This document shows positions 33,865 to 40,982 of a stretch of DNA of 40,982 nt, piece after piece. The stretch comes from CAVAVT01 sp963592185 (GTDB lineage Bacteria > Bacillota > Negativicutes > Selenomonadales > Selenomonadaceae): positions 1 through 40,982 of the forward strand of contig CAVAVT010000010.1 of assembly GCA_963592185.1 (NCBI GenBank), in the 5' to 3' direction. The position numbers and the translations under genes were made by a program. Below the pieces are notes generated by a model. That model ran no database searches and was not told the origin of the DNA. It was given only the letters and a program-made list of their open reading frames with translations. Each line of letters opens with the position of its first letter. Within the stretch, counting starts at the first letter, position 1.

Positions 33865-34245
33865 TTACTTAACAGCTGCAATTACATCGATTTCAACCAG
33901 TGCATCCTTTGGAAGATTGCTTATTTCAACGCATACACGTGCCGGGCACTCCTCTTTGAAATAGCTTCCATACACCTTATTTACAGTTGTGAAGTCTCCA
34001 ATATTTTTCAGATAAACAGTGGTCTTTACAACATCCTGAAGACCAGCACCAGCTTTTTCAAGAATAGCCTTAAGGTTCTCGAGTACACGCTCAGTCTGAG
34101 TCTCAATGCCGCCCTCTACCATCTCTCCAGTTTCTGGAACAAGGGGAATCTGTCCGGATACAAACAGAAGATTTCCTACCTGTACACCCTGGGAATAAGG
34201 TCCGATTGCCTGGGGTGCAGCCTCAGTTGCAATTATTTTTTTCAT
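33865..34245 (-). CDS. ridA: RidA family reactive intermediate/imine deaminase
   Basis: 126 aa from the ATG at 34245 (AAGGAG nine bases upstream); a TTG three codons earlier is less likely. The family hydrolyses 2-aminoacrylate-type enamines made by PLP enzymes. IGPYSQGVQVGNLLFVSGQI and CPARVCVEISNLPKDALVEID (first 20 in order) include the arginine that binds the substrate carboxylate in canonical RidA. It lies between aroH and tkt. Confidence 0.95.
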   Translation of the reverse strand: MKKIIATEAAPQAIGPYSQGVQVGNLLFVSGQIPLVPETGEMVEGGIETQTERVLENLKAILEKAGAGLQDVVKTTVYLKNIGDFTTVNKVYGSYFKEECPARVCVEISNLPKDALVEIDVIAAVK

Positions 34246-34290
34246 GGAACACAACTCCTTTTTACTTCATTATATATCAATGGCGTGAAT

Positions 34291-34653
34291 TTACGCCTCA
34301 GTGATATCTGGTCTTAAGGTCTTTGCCTTGCCCAAATATATATGATTGATTTCTGCCTGTCTTTTTTCTGTGTCAGCTAAAAGCAGTACTCTTATGCACA
34401 TTGGCAGCGCACCATCAACGTCCATCTGTCTGGCATCAAACAGTGGGACCATGTCGAATCCCGGTATACGCCTTGCTCCGGCTGCCGGAAATGCTGCTGT
34501 GATATCTTCGGTGGCAGTAAAAATCGCCGCCCCAATATCTTCAGTCTTAAGTGCGTTATTTTTGCACATAGATGTCACAAGCTCCTGCACAGCGGCAAAA
34601 ATAGCCTCCTTGGTATTCTCTTCAATGGTGATTGCACCGCGAATTCCCTTCAA
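34291..34653 (-). CDS. aroH: Chorismate mutase, AroH type
   Basis: 120 aa, a monofunctional trimeric-type chorismate mutase making prephenate for Phe and Tyr. RGAITIEENTKEAI (R5), MDVDGALPMCIRVLL (R88) and HIYLGKAKTLRPD (Y106) match the Bacillus AroH active site. At the positions of Bacillus Cys75 and Glu78 it has D73 and Q76 (DARQM). The start is TTG at 34653 with GGAGG seven bases upstream. It lies 21 bases after the UbiB-like gene. Confidence 0.92.
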   Translation of the reverse strand: MKGIRGAITIEENTKEAIFAAVQELVTSMCKNNALKTEDIGAAIFTATEDITAAFPAAGARRIPGFDMVPLFDARQMDVDGALPMCIRVLLLADTEKRQAEINHIYLGKAKTLRPDITEA

Positions 34654-34674
34654 TATTATTCCTCCAATCCAATA

Positions 34675-36285
34675 CTAACGTTTCCGCAATATGCTCCACA
34701 GCAGGTTGCCGCAGAAAATCACCGCCACCAGATAGCCAAACACTCCTAAAAGTGGAATTTCCATAATCTGCGGTGTCATTTCCGTAGTGCATATAATACT
34801 GGAGCCCAAAAGCAGGGCTGCACTTATAATACCGATAACCAGCTTGTTTATCATCTTGTCGATACGTCTCAGGGTGTCCTCCGAACCGTTCATTTCAAGG
34901 TTTATCTTGGTCTGTCCGCCCATGGTCATTTTCAAAATGTCGGAAATCTGCTCCGGCAGCTGCAATGACCTGCGAGCCAGCATGTAACCTTCCCTTTTAA
35001 AGTGGGACAATTCCTCTGAAAGGCTGAAATTTTTCTTATAGTCCAGCTTAAGGCTTTCAGCAAAAATATCTATCAGGCTTACCTTGGGGCAGCATTTCTT
35101 CATAAGGCCCTCAATGGTAAGTATTCCCCTTGCAAACATACTGAGCCCCGGTGGAATAGCTATGTGGTACTTCCGGAGAATTGCCAATATCTGTTTGGTC
35201 AGAGTTCCCAACTTCAAGGTCTTGAAATCGATATTGGAGTATTCCTCCACAATGATGCCCACATCCTCATACAGAGCTGTATGATTTATATCTCTTTGAG
35301 GGATTCCCATTGCCAGTATGGCCGCCTTCATTTCAAAGGTATCCTTGCTAACAAGTGCCATCACCGCCCGGCGCATGGTATTTCTGTCCTTTGAAGATAT
35401 TCGTCCCATCATTCCAAGGTCCAGCCAGACTATTTCCCCATCTCTCACCCAGATGTTTCCGGAATGGGGATCCGCATGGAAGAATCCGTCCTCTATAATC
35501 TGCTTGACATAATTTTCCCCCAGCTTCTGACCAAGTTCATTTATGTCATAGCCCATTTTCTCCAGCTCTTCCAGATTGGAAAAAGGAACTCCCTTAACGT
35601 ATTCCATTACAAGAATATGCCTGGTGGAAAGCTTCCTATTAACCCTTGGACAGCTTATTCCTTTTCTGTCACTGTTAAGGTGGCGGAATTCATCGATGTG
35701 GTCGGCCTCTATTATAAAGTCCATTTCCTGCTTTGCAATCTCCCACATTTCGGTAAGAATCATATCAAAGTCGATAACTCCGTCTGAACCGTTAAAGAGC
35801 TTAATCAAGGATGAAGCACGCTTCAAAAGGACTATGTCCTTAGCCATTATATCGTATATGCCCGGACGCTGTACCTTGATAACCACATGCTCCCCATTTG
35901 TAAGCTCGGCTTCATGAACCTGGGCTATTGATGCAGAACCTAAGGCGTTTTCATTTATTGATTTAAAAATCTTATTCCAGGGGCGGCTGTATTCTTTCTC
36001 AAGAATTTCCTTTATTTGGTCAAACGGAAGTGGCTTGGCTTCAGACTGAAGCTTTTTCAGCTCCTCGCAGAACTCCGCCGGCAAAAAATCCGGCCTCATG
36101 CTCATGACCTGGCCAAGCTTTACATAGGTAGGTCCCAAATCCTCTAAAATTGCCCGGAGGGATTCTGGAGTCAGACCATGTACTATTCCCCTATTCCTCA
36201 GAACCTTTACCATGTCCCGAAGCCGTTCAGTGGAAACGCCTATTTCCTTTTCTTTGGATTTTACTTTCAAAAAGTTACTCAGCAT
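34675..36285 (-). CDS. ABC1/UbiB (AarF) family atypical kinase-like membrane protein
   Basis: 536 aa. Family landmarks: YVKLGQVMSMRPDFLP (KxGQ, about 53-68), the ALGSASIAQVHEAEL loop, lysine in VVIKVQRPG, HADPHSGNIWV and WLDLGMMGR in the catalytic loops. Two hydrophobic spans near the C-terminus (about 487-507 and 513-533) anchor it in the membrane. UbiB proteins assist ubiquinone synthesis or lipid handling; an anaerobe without ubiquinone would use it for something else, such as menaquinone or phospholipid traffic. It sits between map and aroH. Confidence 0.88.
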   Translation of the reverse strand: MLSNFLKVKSKEKEIGVSTERLRDMVKVLRNRGIVHGLTPESLRAILEDLGPTYVKLGQVMSMRPDFLPAEFCEELKKLQSEAKPLPFDQIKEILEKEYSRPWNKIFKSINENALGSASIAQVHEAELTNGEHVVIKVQRPGIYDIMAKDIVLLKRASSLIKLFNGSDGVIDFDMILTEMWEIAKQEMDFIIEADHIDEFRHLNSDRKGISCPRVNRKLSTRHILVMEYVKGVPFSNLEELEKMGYDINELGQKLGENYVKQIIEDGFFHADPHSGNIWVRDGEIVWLDLGMMGRISSKDRNTMRRAVMALVSKDTFEMKAAILAMGIPQRDINHTALYEDVGIIVEEYSNIDFKTLKLGTLTKQILAILRKYHIAIPPGLSMFARGILTIEGLMKKCCPKVSLIDIFAESLKLDYKKNFSLSEELSHFKREGYMLARRSLQLPEQISDILKMTMGGQTKINLEMNGSEDTLRRIDKMINKLVIGIISAALLLGSSIICTTEMTPQIMEIPLLGVFGYLVAVIFCGNLLWSILRKR

Positions 36286-36370
36286 AGATATACTCCATTC
36301 GGGGATTCACTGAATAATCTGTACTAAATTAATGATAAATCATCCTACTTGAATTAACAAGTCTGCTGTA

Positions 36371-37243
36371 TCAGCTGGAAAGGACTTCGCTGCCTGTTTC
36401 GGTAATCACGATAGTCTTTTCCCACTGGGCGGAAAGGGACTTGTCCTTTGTGCGGACTGTCCAGCCATCCTTTTTATCCACAACCACCTTATACTTTCCA
36501 GCGTTAATCATTGGCTCGACTGTAAGCACCATGCCAGGTACCAAAAGCATTCCGGTGTCCACTTCTCCCACATGGGGAACAAATGGCTCTGTGTGGAATT
36601 CCTTGCCTACACCGTGTCCTCCAAGCTCTGTTACTACAGAATATCCGTTGGCATGGGCATGTTCCTCACAGGCAGCTCCGATATCTCCGAGGAAATGCCA
36701 GGGCTTTGCAGCCTCTATTCCCAGTTCCATACATTCCCTTGCCACGTTCACAAGTTTCCTGGCACCTTCACTGGTTTCTCCCACTATGTACATTCTGGAT
36801 GCATCCGCATAGTAGCCATCAAGAATTGTAGTAATGTCTATGTTGACGATGTCCCCTTCCTTAAGTATTGTTTTCTCGGAAGGGATTCCATGGCATACAA
36901 CCTCGTTGATGGAAATGCATACGCTTTTTGGGAAACCGCCGTAGTTGAGACATGCAGGGATTCCACCCTGGCTTACGATGTATTCATGAGCCGCATTATT
37001 CAATGTAAGGGTATCCACTCCAGGCTTAACCATATCTGTCATCAAATCCAAAGCACCGTCATTGATAACTCCGCTTTTGCGGATGCCCTCTATGTCCGCA
37101 TCATTCAAAATAACTTTTTTAGGCGGTCGGGTCTGTCCTTTAAAAACATCGAATTTCATTGCCTTAATACGCTCATCAAAGGCCAGGTGGCATTTTTTGT
37201 ATTTTTTCCCGCTGCCACACCAGCACAAATCATTTCTCATCAT
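36371..37243 (-). CDS. map: Methionine aminopeptidase type I with N-terminal SEC-C zinc motif
   Basis: 290 aa. Removes initiator methionine from nascent proteins. Residues about 7-19 are a SEC-C zinc motif (CWCGSGKKYKKCH). The catalytic domain follows, with the metal ligands in NIDITTILDGYYADAS, GHGVGKEFHTEP, TVEPMI and QWEKTIVIT. Two ATGs are adjacent (37243, 37240); AAGGA lies 8-11 bases upstream. It is first in its operon, 68 bases below a promoter. Firmicutes usually carry a map between adk and infA; this one is 20 kb away. Confidence 0.96.
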   Translation of the reverse strand: MMRNDLCWCGSGKKYKKCHLAFDERIKAMKFDVFKGQTRPPKKVILNDADIEGIRKSGVINDGALDLMTDMVKPGVDTLTLNNAAHEYIVSQGGIPACLNYGGFPKSVCISINEVVCHGIPSEKTILKEGDIVNIDITTILDGYYADASRMYIVGETSEGARKLVNVARECMELGIEAAKPWHFLGDIGAACEEHAHANGYSVVTELGGHGVGKEFHTEPFVPHVGEVDTGMLLVPGMVLTVEPMINAGKYKVVVDKKDGWTVRTKDKSLSAQWEKTIVITETGSEVLSS

Positions 37244-37318
37244 AGGTGAAAGCTTCCTTTCCTTGCCCTAATATATAATAAAAATTAATTTAAAAATTTA
37301 CATTGAAAACCAATTTAT

Positions 37319-37348
37319 ATTATAACGCCATTGTTCAAATTTTGACAA
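37319..37348 (-). promoter_or_regulatory. map operon promoter
   Basis: TTGTCA (37348-37343), 18-bp spacer, perfect TATAAT (37324-37319) on the minus strand, about 70 bases before the map start. The spacer contains GAACAATGGCGT, matching the ecfA1 promoter region. Confidence 0.75.
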
Positions 37349-37352
37349 CGGC
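37327..37352. promoter_or_regulatory. Imperfect 26-base palindrome across the map promoter
   Basis: GCCATTGTTCAAA and its near-inverse TTTTGACAACGGC meet at the centre, covering the -35 box and spacer of the map promoter. It shares a 23-base block (20 identical) with the ecfA1 upstream region (12225-12247 against 37321-37343). The 189-base gap 37244-37432 contains this, the promoter and the terminator below. Confidence 0.5.
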
Positions 37353-37379
37353 AAAAACTATGATTAAATTGCCCTGCAA

Positions 37380-37420
37380 AAGAAAAATCCCCCTGCACCA
37401 TTTTTTGATACAGGGGGCAT
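37380..37420 (-). terminator. Terminator of the hydrogenase operon
   Basis: CCCCCTG (37417-37411 on the minus strand) pairs with CAGGGGG (37395-37389) around a 15-base loop, followed by ATTTTTCTTTT. It begins 16 bases after the stop of the NrfD-like gene. Confidence 0.85.
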
Positions 37421-37432
37421 TGGTTTGTACTA

Positions 37433-38638
37433 TTAGGATTTCTTTGTGCGAAGCAAAGACCAGATAAGGTTTTTAATGTCCTTGTCCTTATCAATCTTAA
37501 CCTGCATAGCACGTGAATTACCAATGATATTGAAGTTCTCTACTAGGAAGCAGTAAATCAGGATACCCATGGAAATCAGTCCCACACTGACGATAATCTC
37601 GCCGATGCAGGGGAAGTAGGAGCCTGACTCATACATTGAGGTGAATACACAGTTCAGTCGGTTCAGAATTACGCCCAGAACAGTAAGCCATGCATAGGTC
37701 AGAAGACCGGCCTTGGTCTTGCTCCAAGGGCTGAATATGATAATTATAGGGATGATTATACCGAAGACCATTTCGATACAGTACATATTGCTCTGGAGGG
37801 TTCCCTGGAACACATAGCCCCAAAGATCCATAGTGCAGAGATCGTATATCTTCATCAAAAGGTAAATTGACATGATACGGGCACCAACACGTACCAGCGC
37901 AAGCATGATATTGTGGGGAATCTCATGACCATAAGCTGTCTTCGCCAGGCTGGTTTCTACAGCAACCATAGCTGAGCCGATGAAGAACGATGACATAAGG
38001 AAATAAATAGGAAGGAACTCACTCCACCAAAGGGGGAACATTTTTTCCTTCATAATGAGGAACAAGCCGCCCAGTGAGGACTGATGAAGTACCGGGAATA
38101 CCAGACCGATTACCACCAGTACCGGCAAAGCCTTTACCATTATAGGATGGAGTTTCTTTACTAGTACACGCTCTGTAATAATTTCAAAAAACTCCAGACT
38201 CAAAACTGTGGTGTACATGGACAGACACCAGAATACTTCAAAAAGTACTGAGGTATGTCCCCATGAAACGAAGGGCCGCCAGAAATTAAACCACTGTCCG
38301 ATATCAAGGAACAGTCCTGCCATTACCAGGATGTAACCAAGAAGTGATGTCAGCAGCGCACCACGTGCCACAACAGCGTATTTCTCATATTTAAATATGG
38401 AAACCAGTAATGCCGTAGAATATCCACCACCGGCCAGCGCAACACCGCACATTACGTCAAAGGCAATCCACATGCCCCAAGGAGTTTCATCTGTAAGATT
38501 GGTAACATACTGGAAACCTGTCAGGAGTCTTATTAATACGGTAACTGCCATTAGAGCAACAAAGCCAGTCAGCAGGAAACGCATTGGCGTGATGGTAAAA
38601 TCCCAGCCTAAAATTCTAAAACATCTATATACCCTCAT
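37433..38638 (-). CDS. NrfD/HybB-like membrane subunit of the hydrogenase
   Basis: 401 aa, strongly hydrophobic with about ten membrane spans. DETPWGMWIAFDVMCGVALAGG near the N-terminus, LFEVFWCLSMYTTVLSLEF and FPVLHQSSLGGLFLI are typical of the HybB branch of the NrfD family, which passes electrons between an extracytoplasmic iron-sulfur subunit and membrane quinone. It starts 3 bases after the iron-sulfur gene, and the C-terminus is positively charged (cytoplasmic). Its place in a [FeFe] hydrogenase operon suggests quinone-linked H2 oxidation. Confidence 0.85.
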   Translation of the reverse strand: MRVYRCFRILGWDFTITPMRFLLTGFVALMAVTVLIRLLTGFQYVTNLTDETPWGMWIAFDVMCGVALAGGGYSTALLVSIFKYEKYAVVARGALLTSLLGYILVMAGLFLDIGQWFNFWRPFVSWGHTSVLFEVFWCLSMYTTVLSLEFFEIITERVLVKKLHPIMVKALPVLVVIGLVFPVLHQSSLGGLFLIMKEKMFPLWWSEFLPIYFLMSSFFIGSAMVAVETSLAKTAYGHEIPHNIMLALVRVGARIMSIYLLMKIYDLCTMDLWGYVFQGTLQSNMYCIEMVFGIIIPIIIIFSPWSKTKAGLLTYAWLTVLGVILNRLNCVFTSMYESGSYFPCIGEIIVSVGLISMGILIYCFLVENFNIIGNSRAMQVKIDKDKDIKNLIWSLLRTKKS

Positions 38639-38641
38639 GGC

Positions 38642-39421
38642 TTAGTCCTCCTTATCCCCATTTTCAGTTTCTTTTTTCTTACGATTTTTCTCCACACGGT
38701 TATGGTAGATAGTGAGACCTGCCAGGAAGGTTGCCCAGGCACCAGCCAGTATTGGAACCTTGGACATATAGCTTTCGGTGTAATTCGTAACAGGAGTTTC
38801 GCTAACCATCTTGAATCCCAAATCTTCAAAAGGAACATCGGAAATGTACAGCCACTCAGAGCCGCCAACTTCCTTTTCACCAAATACATGGTTTACATAC
38901 CGGCTGTCGGAGCTGATTATCTCATGGGCCTTTTTCAAAAGCTCGTCCCTATCTCCAGAAATCAAAGCTCCTGTGGTACATGCAGCTACGCAGGCAGGAG
39001 CATCTCCCTTGGAAAGCCTTGCCTCGCACATCTGACACTTCGTTACCTGAGGGAACTGCTCATTCCACTGATATCTTGGAATGGAATAAGGACATGCCAC
39101 CATGCAGTAACGGCAGCCTACACACAAATCCGGATAATAAACCACAGCCCCAGTTTCCTTATCTTTCTGAATTGCCTTGGAGAAACATGCTGATGCACAG
39201 GCTGGGTGCAAACAATGTATGCACTGCTTTTTAACGAATCTCAACCGGTCATCCTTGGTATCAAATTTCTGAATAACAGTCCATCGGTTGTCGTCAAGAT
39301 CCACCCTGCCGTCCTTTACATTACGGGGCTTTGACTTAAAATCAAGACCGTTATACATTTTACAGGCAACGCTGCAGCCGTCACAGCCAATACACTTGGT
39401 AATATCTACTAATACAGCCAT
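38642..39421 (-). CDS. Four-cluster [4Fe-4S] ferredoxin subunit with C-terminal membrane anchor (HybA-like)
   Basis: 259 aa. Sixteen cysteines in the HybA/DmsB arrangement: CIGCDGCSVAC (10-20), CIHCLHPACASAC (67-79), CVGCRYCMVAC (100-110) and CQMCEARLSKGDAPACVAAC. Residues about 222-240 form one membrane helix followed by a basic tail (NRVEKNRKKK), which should leave the clusters outside. No Tat or Sec signal is present, so it may be carried across with the Tat-bearing hydrogenase. It lies 15 bases after the hydrogenase gene and is the electron link to the NrfD-like subunit. Confidence 0.9.
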   Translation of the reverse strand: MAVLVDITKCIGCDGCSVACKMYNGLDFKSKPRNVKDGRVDLDDNRWTVIQKFDTKDDRLRFVKKQCIHCLHPACASACFSKAIQKDKETGAVVYYPDLCVGCRYCMVACPYSIPRYQWNEQFPQVTKCQMCEARLSKGDAPACVAACTTGALISGDRDELLKKAHEIISSDSRYVNHVFGEKEVGGSEWLYISDVPFEDLGFKMVSETPVTNYTESYMSKVPILAGAWATFLAGLTIYHNRVEKNRKKKETENGDKED

Positions 39422-39436
39422 TTATTACACCTCTCC

Positions 39437-40921
39437 TCAATCGAACAACCGCTCATGACGGCTTACAAAGGTTGTATGCAGGTACTTTTCTGCCTTCTCG
39501 CTGAGAGGCTTGCCTAAAAATTCCTTATAAATGGTCTGTACCTCGCTGTTATCATAGCTGCAATGCTTTGCGGAGCCTTTATCCTCATTGTAGATAGCCG
39601 CAATACGCTTCTGCTTAATGTCCTTATCAGAGGATTTGGGCTGCCCGCCGCCGCCGATACAGCCCCCAGGACATGCCATAAACTCAATAAATTGCCACTT
39701 GCTGCCGGAAGCCTTGATTCCATCCAGCAGCTGACGAGCATTTTCCAATCCGTGGCATACAGCCATACTTATGGAGCCAACTCCAGGAATATCCACAACA
39801 GCCTCCTTTACAGCTGTCATACCTCGAACCGTCTGCCAAGAAAGAAAATCAGCTGGTGGATTGGTTCCTGTAGCAAGATAGTATGCTGTGCGCACTGCTG
39901 CCTCGGTAACACCGCCGGTGGCTCCGAATATCTTTCCAGCGCCAGTTGCCTCACCAAGAATTGAGTCGTACTCTCCCTCAGCCACTGAATTAAGATTGAT
40001 TCCCTTATACTTCAGCAGTGAAGCCAGCTCACGGGTGGTTAGTACGTAATCCATATCCCTGTTGTCATCCACCTGAAGCTCTTCCCTGGCTATCTCAAAT
40101 TTCTTTGCAGTGCAGGGCATAATGGAAACATTGACGATATTTTCGGGGGCTATTCCCTTCTTTTCTGCATAGTAGGACTTTACTATAGCTCCCAGCATGT
40201 TCTGGGGAGATTTGCAGGTGGAAAGATGACTCATCATTTCTGGATAAAAATACTCACAGTATTTTACCCATCCAGGACAGCAGGATGTGAAATGAGGTAT
40301 CTCCTCTCTTGCTTTGGTAAGTCTGTGGAGAAGCTCGCTTGCTTCCTCCATAATGGTCAGGTCAGCGCCAAAGCAGGTATCAAATACAGCATCAAAACCG
40401 GCTTCTCTAAGTGCTCCTACCATTTTCTTTCCAACACTAGTGCCTGGCTCCATGCCAAATTCTTCACCTAAAGAAATTTTTGTTGCTGGAGCTGTCTGAA
40501 CAACCACATGCTTTTTATCATCATTAATTGCTTCCAATACAGCTTTTATATTTCTTTTTTCAGTGATTGCACCAGATGGGCACCACATTGCACACTGTCC
40601 GCAGTTCACACATGCCACCTCATTTTTTAATGGCAGAGGGTAGTTTCCATACACGCCCATGACATTTTTACAGGCTTCTACACACTGTCCGCAGAGAACG
40701 CATTTTTCATCGTCACGCTCAATAGCTGGATTAAATGGACTAATTGCCACACGGCCCTTCAGGCTGACTGGAAAATCGCCTTTCCCCTGATACTGGTCTG
40801 GAACCCAGCCCTTTGCTCCGGATGGCTCGCCCTTGCAGCCTGTAACCATTGCTCCCAAACCAAGAAGGCTGGCTCCAGAAGCAACCTGTAAAAATTTGCG
40901 CCGAGATAGTTTGTTGCTCAT
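39437..40921 (-). CDS. hydA: Tat-exported [FeFe] hydrogenase, catalytic and small-subunit domains fused
   Basis: 494 aa. A twin-arginine signal (RRKFLQ, 7-12, then a hydrophobic run) ends in VTGC29, which fits a lipobox. Two [4Fe-4S] sites follow (C74, C77, C80, C84; C104, C107, C110, C114). The H-cluster motifs are TSCCPGW (C214 proton relay, C215 ligand), MPCTAKK (C270) and FIEFMACPGGCIGGGGQP (C417, C421). The last 60 residues resemble the separate small subunit of periplasmic enzymes (VQTIYKEFLGKPLSEKAEKY). It oxidises or makes H2 outside the cytoplasmic membrane. GCAAGGAGA precedes the ATG. The maturases HydE, HydF and HydG are not in the window. Confidence 0.93.
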   Translation of the reverse strand: MSNKLSRRKFLQVASGASLLGLGAMVTGCKGEPSGAKGWVPDQYQGKGDFPVSLKGRVAISPFNPAIERDDEKCVLCGQCVEACKNVMGVYGNYPLPLKNEVACVNCGQCAMWCPSGAITEKRNIKAVLEAINDDKKHVVVQTAPATKISLGEEFGMEPGTSVGKKMVGALREAGFDAVFDTCFGADLTIMEEASELLHRLTKAREEIPHFTSCCPGWVKYCEYFYPEMMSHLSTCKSPQNMLGAIVKSYYAEKKGIAPENIVNVSIMPCTAKKFEIAREELQVDDNRDMDYVLTTRELASLLKYKGINLNSVAEGEYDSILGEATGAGKIFGATGGVTEAAVRTAYYLATGTNPPADFLSWQTVRGMTAVKEAVVDIPGVGSISMAVCHGLENARQLLDGIKASGSKWQFIEFMACPGGCIGGGGQPKSSDKDIKQKRIAAIYNEDKGSAKHCSYDNSEVQTIYKEFLGKPLSEKAEKYLHTTFVSRHERLFD

Positions 40922-40982
40922 ATAGACTCTCCTTGCAATAATAAAATACTACTTCTCAATATACACACAGAATTCTCTTATA

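Noticed and set aside
1..40982. Search for tRNA, rRNA, CRISPR arrays, insertion sequences and plus-strand genes
   Set aside because: No cloverleaf-like tRNA, no regularly spaced repeats, no transposase and no convincing plus-strand gene were seen by eye; a dedicated scan could still find a diverged small RNA.

Overview
Every gene I can support lies on the minus strand, so transcription runs from the high-coordinate end to the low-coordinate end. The core is the Firmicutes-style str-S10-spc-alpha ribosomal superoperon, followed by ecfA1-ecfA2-ecfT-truA. The short zinc-ribbon S14, the L7Ae-like gene ahead of rpsL, an AroH-type chorismate mutase, a SEC-C methionine aminopeptidase and a Tat-exported [FeFe] hydrogenase with HybA/NrfD-like partners suggest an anaerobic, probably diderm Firmicute. 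My best guess is a Negativicute near Selenomonas or Anaerovibrio; this is inferred from gene content and not confirmed by a search. LAYOUT in transcription order: (1) 40921-37433, a three-gene membrane-bound [FeFe] hydrogenase operon ending in a strong terminator. (2) 37243-31806, map, a UbiB/ABC1-family gene, aroH, ridA and tkt, driven by a visible promoter at about 37320-37350 and closed by a 16-bp terminator stem. (3) 31519-26965, the str operon (L7Ae-like, rpsL, rpsG, fusA, tuf) from a canonical promoter; rpoB and rpoC are not directly upstream. (4) 26794-12458, rpsJ through rplQ, containing secY, adk, infA and rpoA but with no map between adk and infA. (5) 12159-8857, the energy-coupling module ecfA1-ecfA2-ecfT and truA, ending in a terminator that overlaps the truA stop codon. 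(6) 8744-98, a surface-glycan or phosphopolymer locus: a CDP-glycerol-transferase-like/beta-propeller fusion, an IspD/TarI-like cytidylyltransferase, an NAD-dependent epimerase, an SGNH-type esterase, a double LicD protein and a pyruvyltransferase-family protein. HOW IT WORKS TOGETHER: groups 3 and 4 make the translation, transcription and secretion core. Group 5 powers vitamin or metal uptake through substrate-binding S components encoded elsewhere, and adds a tRNA modification enzyme. Group 6 looks like a pathway that activates a polyol or sugar with CTP and attaches phospho-substituents to an envelope glycan. Group 1 probably couples external H2 to the quinone pool. MOST INTERESTING: the glycan locus is much richer in A+T than the core, and the change occurs inside the first gene, at its domain junction near 7.3-7.5 kb. 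The IspD-like protein lacks the usual HDxxR motif, the LicD protein carries a second, decayed LicD domain, and two proteins of the locus share a terminal Rossmann-like module. Two promoters 25 kb apart, for ecfA1 and map, share a 23-base block next to palindromes. Twelve genes of the ribosomal region start with TTG or GTG. No tRNA, rRNA, CRISPR array or insertion sequence was seen.
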